From contig NZ_CP130749.1 in the NCBI RefSeq assembly GCF_030563405.1, positions 1,178,001 to 1,242,000 on the forward strand: DNA of 64,000 nt, read 5' to 3'. Below, piece after piece: positions 62,731-64,000 of the stretch; the first letter of the stretch is position 1; each line of letters begins with the position of its first letter. Source of the stretch: Vibrio sp. SNU_ST1 (GTDB lineage Bacteria; Pseudomonadota; Gammaproteobacteria; Enterobacterales; Vibrionaceae). The position numbers and the translations under genes are program-made. The notes under the pieces were generated by a model, which worked only from the letters and a program-made list of their open reading frames with translations, did not search any database and was not told the DNA's origin.

Positions 62731-64000
62731 ATGAATTCTACTACCGCAACTCCCTCGACTTCTCTTGGCAGACAACTCTATACAATGACATGGCCAATGC
62801 TGTTTGGGGTACTTTCCCTAATGAGCTTCCAGCTTGTAGACAGTGCTTTTATTGGCCAGCTGGGCGTGCTACCGCTCGCTGTTCAAGGCTTCACGCTTCC
62901 AATTCAGATGATCATCATTGGTATTCAAGTCGGGCTAGGAATCGCGACGACCGCGGTAATCGCTAGAGCCATTGGCGCGAATGAAACGCGCTACGCTAAG
63001 CAGCTTGGTGGATTAGTGATTGCGATGGGCAGCGTGAGTGTCGCGCTTTTCTCCGTCATCATTTACCTGTTGCGTGGGCCAATTTTACAGTTGTTGGATG
63101 CGCCACCAACGGTATTGCCAATCATTGACTCTTATTGGATCTATTGGCTAGTCAGCTCTTGGACAGGTGCACTGCTCTACTTCTTCTACAGTGTGTGTCG
63201 TGCCAATGGTAATACCATGCTGCCCGGCTCAATGATGATCGCGACCAGTATCATCAACCTAATATTGGACCCGATTTTTATCTTTACTCTCGACATGGGC
63301 ATAAATGGAGCCGCCATTGCGACCATCTTGGCGTTTGGTGCGGGCATCTTTATCGTGGCGCCCAAAGTGACCAAGAAACATTGGATGACGTTCGACTGGC
63401 ACGATCTCGATATTGGTAAGAGTGTTCGTTCCATTGGTAACATCATGGGGCCTGCGATGATCAGTCAGCTGCTGCCACCTGTTTCATCAATGTTCGCCAC
63501 TAAGCTGCTTGCTGGCTATGGCACAGCTGCCGTTGCAGCTTGGGCACTGGGTTCGCGTTTTGAATTCTTCTCGATTGTCGCCGTGCTAGCACTAACGATG
63601 TCGATGCCTCCGATGATTGGCCGCATGTTGGGAGAGAACAACCTCAACAATATACGTAAACTCGTTAAGATTGCGGTAATGTTCGTATTGGGTTTCCAGT
63701 TGGTGATAGCGCTGTTGACTTGGTTATTCTCTGGCGGACTGGCAAGCCTAATGACCAGTGAAAGCGAAGTCTCGACGATTTTAAACTATCACCTACTGAT
63801 CGTACCTATTAGCTTAGGGCCATTAGGAATCTGTATGCTGATGGTTTCTGTCTCGAACGCTCTGGGTAAGTCTTACACCGCCTTGACGATTTCAGTGCTG
63901 CGCCTGTTCGCTTTCTTCTTGCCTTGCTTGTGGGTTGGCTCTCAACTTGCTGGTATTGAGGGCCTATTCTGGGGCGCTATGGTAGGTAATGTGCTTGCCG
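62731..64000 (+). CDS. MATE-family efflux transporter, 3'-truncated by window edge
   Basis: 423 codons of an inner-membrane multidrug/cation antiporter are present with no stop. The N-terminus (TMTWPMLFGVLSLMSFQLVD, then SAFIGQLGVLPLAVQGF) is the first MATE bundle; hydrophobic helices repeat regularly to the edge (VIARAIGANETRYAKQ; SLGPLGICMLMVSVSNALG). MATE proteins export cationic compounds using Na+ or H+; which ion is not told. ATG 62731 follows AAGAGTG. Confidence 0.9.
   Translation, partial: MNSTTATPSTSLGRQLYTMTWPMLFGVLSLMSFQLVDSAFIGQLGVLPLAVQGFTLPIQMIIIGIQVGLGIATTAVIARAIGANETRYAKQLGGLVIAMGSVSVALFSVIIYLLRGPILQLLDAPPTVLPIIDSYWIYWLVSSWTGALLYFFYSVCRANGNTMLPGSMMIATSIINLILDPIFIFTLDMGINGAAIATILAFGAGIFIVAPKVTKKHWMTFDWHDLDIGKSVRSIGNIMGPAMISQLLPPVSSMFATKLLAGYGTAAVAAWALGSRFEFFSIVAVLALTMSMPPMIGRMLGENNLNNIRKLVKIAVMFVLGFQLVIALLTWLFSGGLASLMTSESEVSTILNYHLLIVPISLGPLGICMLMVSVSNALGKSYTALTISVLRLFAFFLPCLWVGSQLAGIEGLFWGAMVGNVLA

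Overview
The window looks like a Vibrio chromosome, probably of the Splendidus clade and possibly the smaller chromosome. This rests on AT-leaning codon use, short intergenic gaps, the gene set (DbpA, PpsR/PpsA, RimK, SgrR, Scs proteins, many c-di-GMP enzymes) and a repeat with terminal inverted repeats of a kind I associate with Vibrio intergenic regions. The species is inferred, not proven. I see no tRNA, rRNA, CRISPR array, insertion sequence transposase or prophage.

Layout. 0-10 kb: the 3' part of a DnaQ-like exonuclease gene, a lipoprotein, a 57-residue gene, dbpA, an aldo/keto reductase, a secreted protein, an M3 peptidase, a hypothetical, a porin and a DUF3187 protein. 10-14.5 kb: a LuxR-type regulator, a second-type RecX protein, a 162-bp MITE-like element and an MscS channel. 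14.8-18.9 kb: a Scs-type periplasmic thiol-redox cassette (DsbD-like ScsB, TlpA-like ScsD, DsbA-like ScsC). 19-29 kb: c-di-GMP signalling, with an HD-GYP protein, an RstAB-like two-component system whose kinase has a periplasmic CxxC, a PAS-GGDEF-EAL protein, and a ToxR-like winged helix fused through a membrane-periplasm module to an EAL domain. 29-31 kb: a GntR/ABC operon with an operator-like palindrome. 31.6-34.7 kb: a 1022-residue lipoprotein with a metzincin-like zinc site. 34.7-35.6 kb: a gap holding hairpins and two candidate micro-genes.

35.6-46.3 kb: a run of metabolic genes, namely an ABM monooxygenase, a nucleotidyltransferase, a RibD-type deaminase, a Nudix hydrolase, an RluA-family pseudouridine synthase, a Bcr/CflA efflux pump, an alpha/beta hydrolase, a membrane-bound AraC regulator, an NhaC antiporter and a hydratase. 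46.4-48.6 kb: sgrR with a divergent short transcript that resembles SgrS/SgrT in position, start-proximal residues and terminator. 48.8-56.2 kb: rimK with its zinc-protease-like/retropepsin-like partner, an MBL hydrolase, a 2OG oxygenase, a GDPD, a TauE exporter, a GNAT/L,D-transpeptidase pair and an orphan GT25 glycosyltransferase in an AT-rich setting. 56.8-64 kb: an oxidoreductase, a 53-residue protein, grxB, the divergent ppsR/ppsA pair and the 5' part of a MATE transporter.

The items I rate most worth following are the winged-helix/EAL membrane protein, the SgrS/SgrT-like locus, the MITE, the metallopeptidase lipoprotein bracketed by two related terminators, and the unusual density of short tandem repeats in the gaps between genes.
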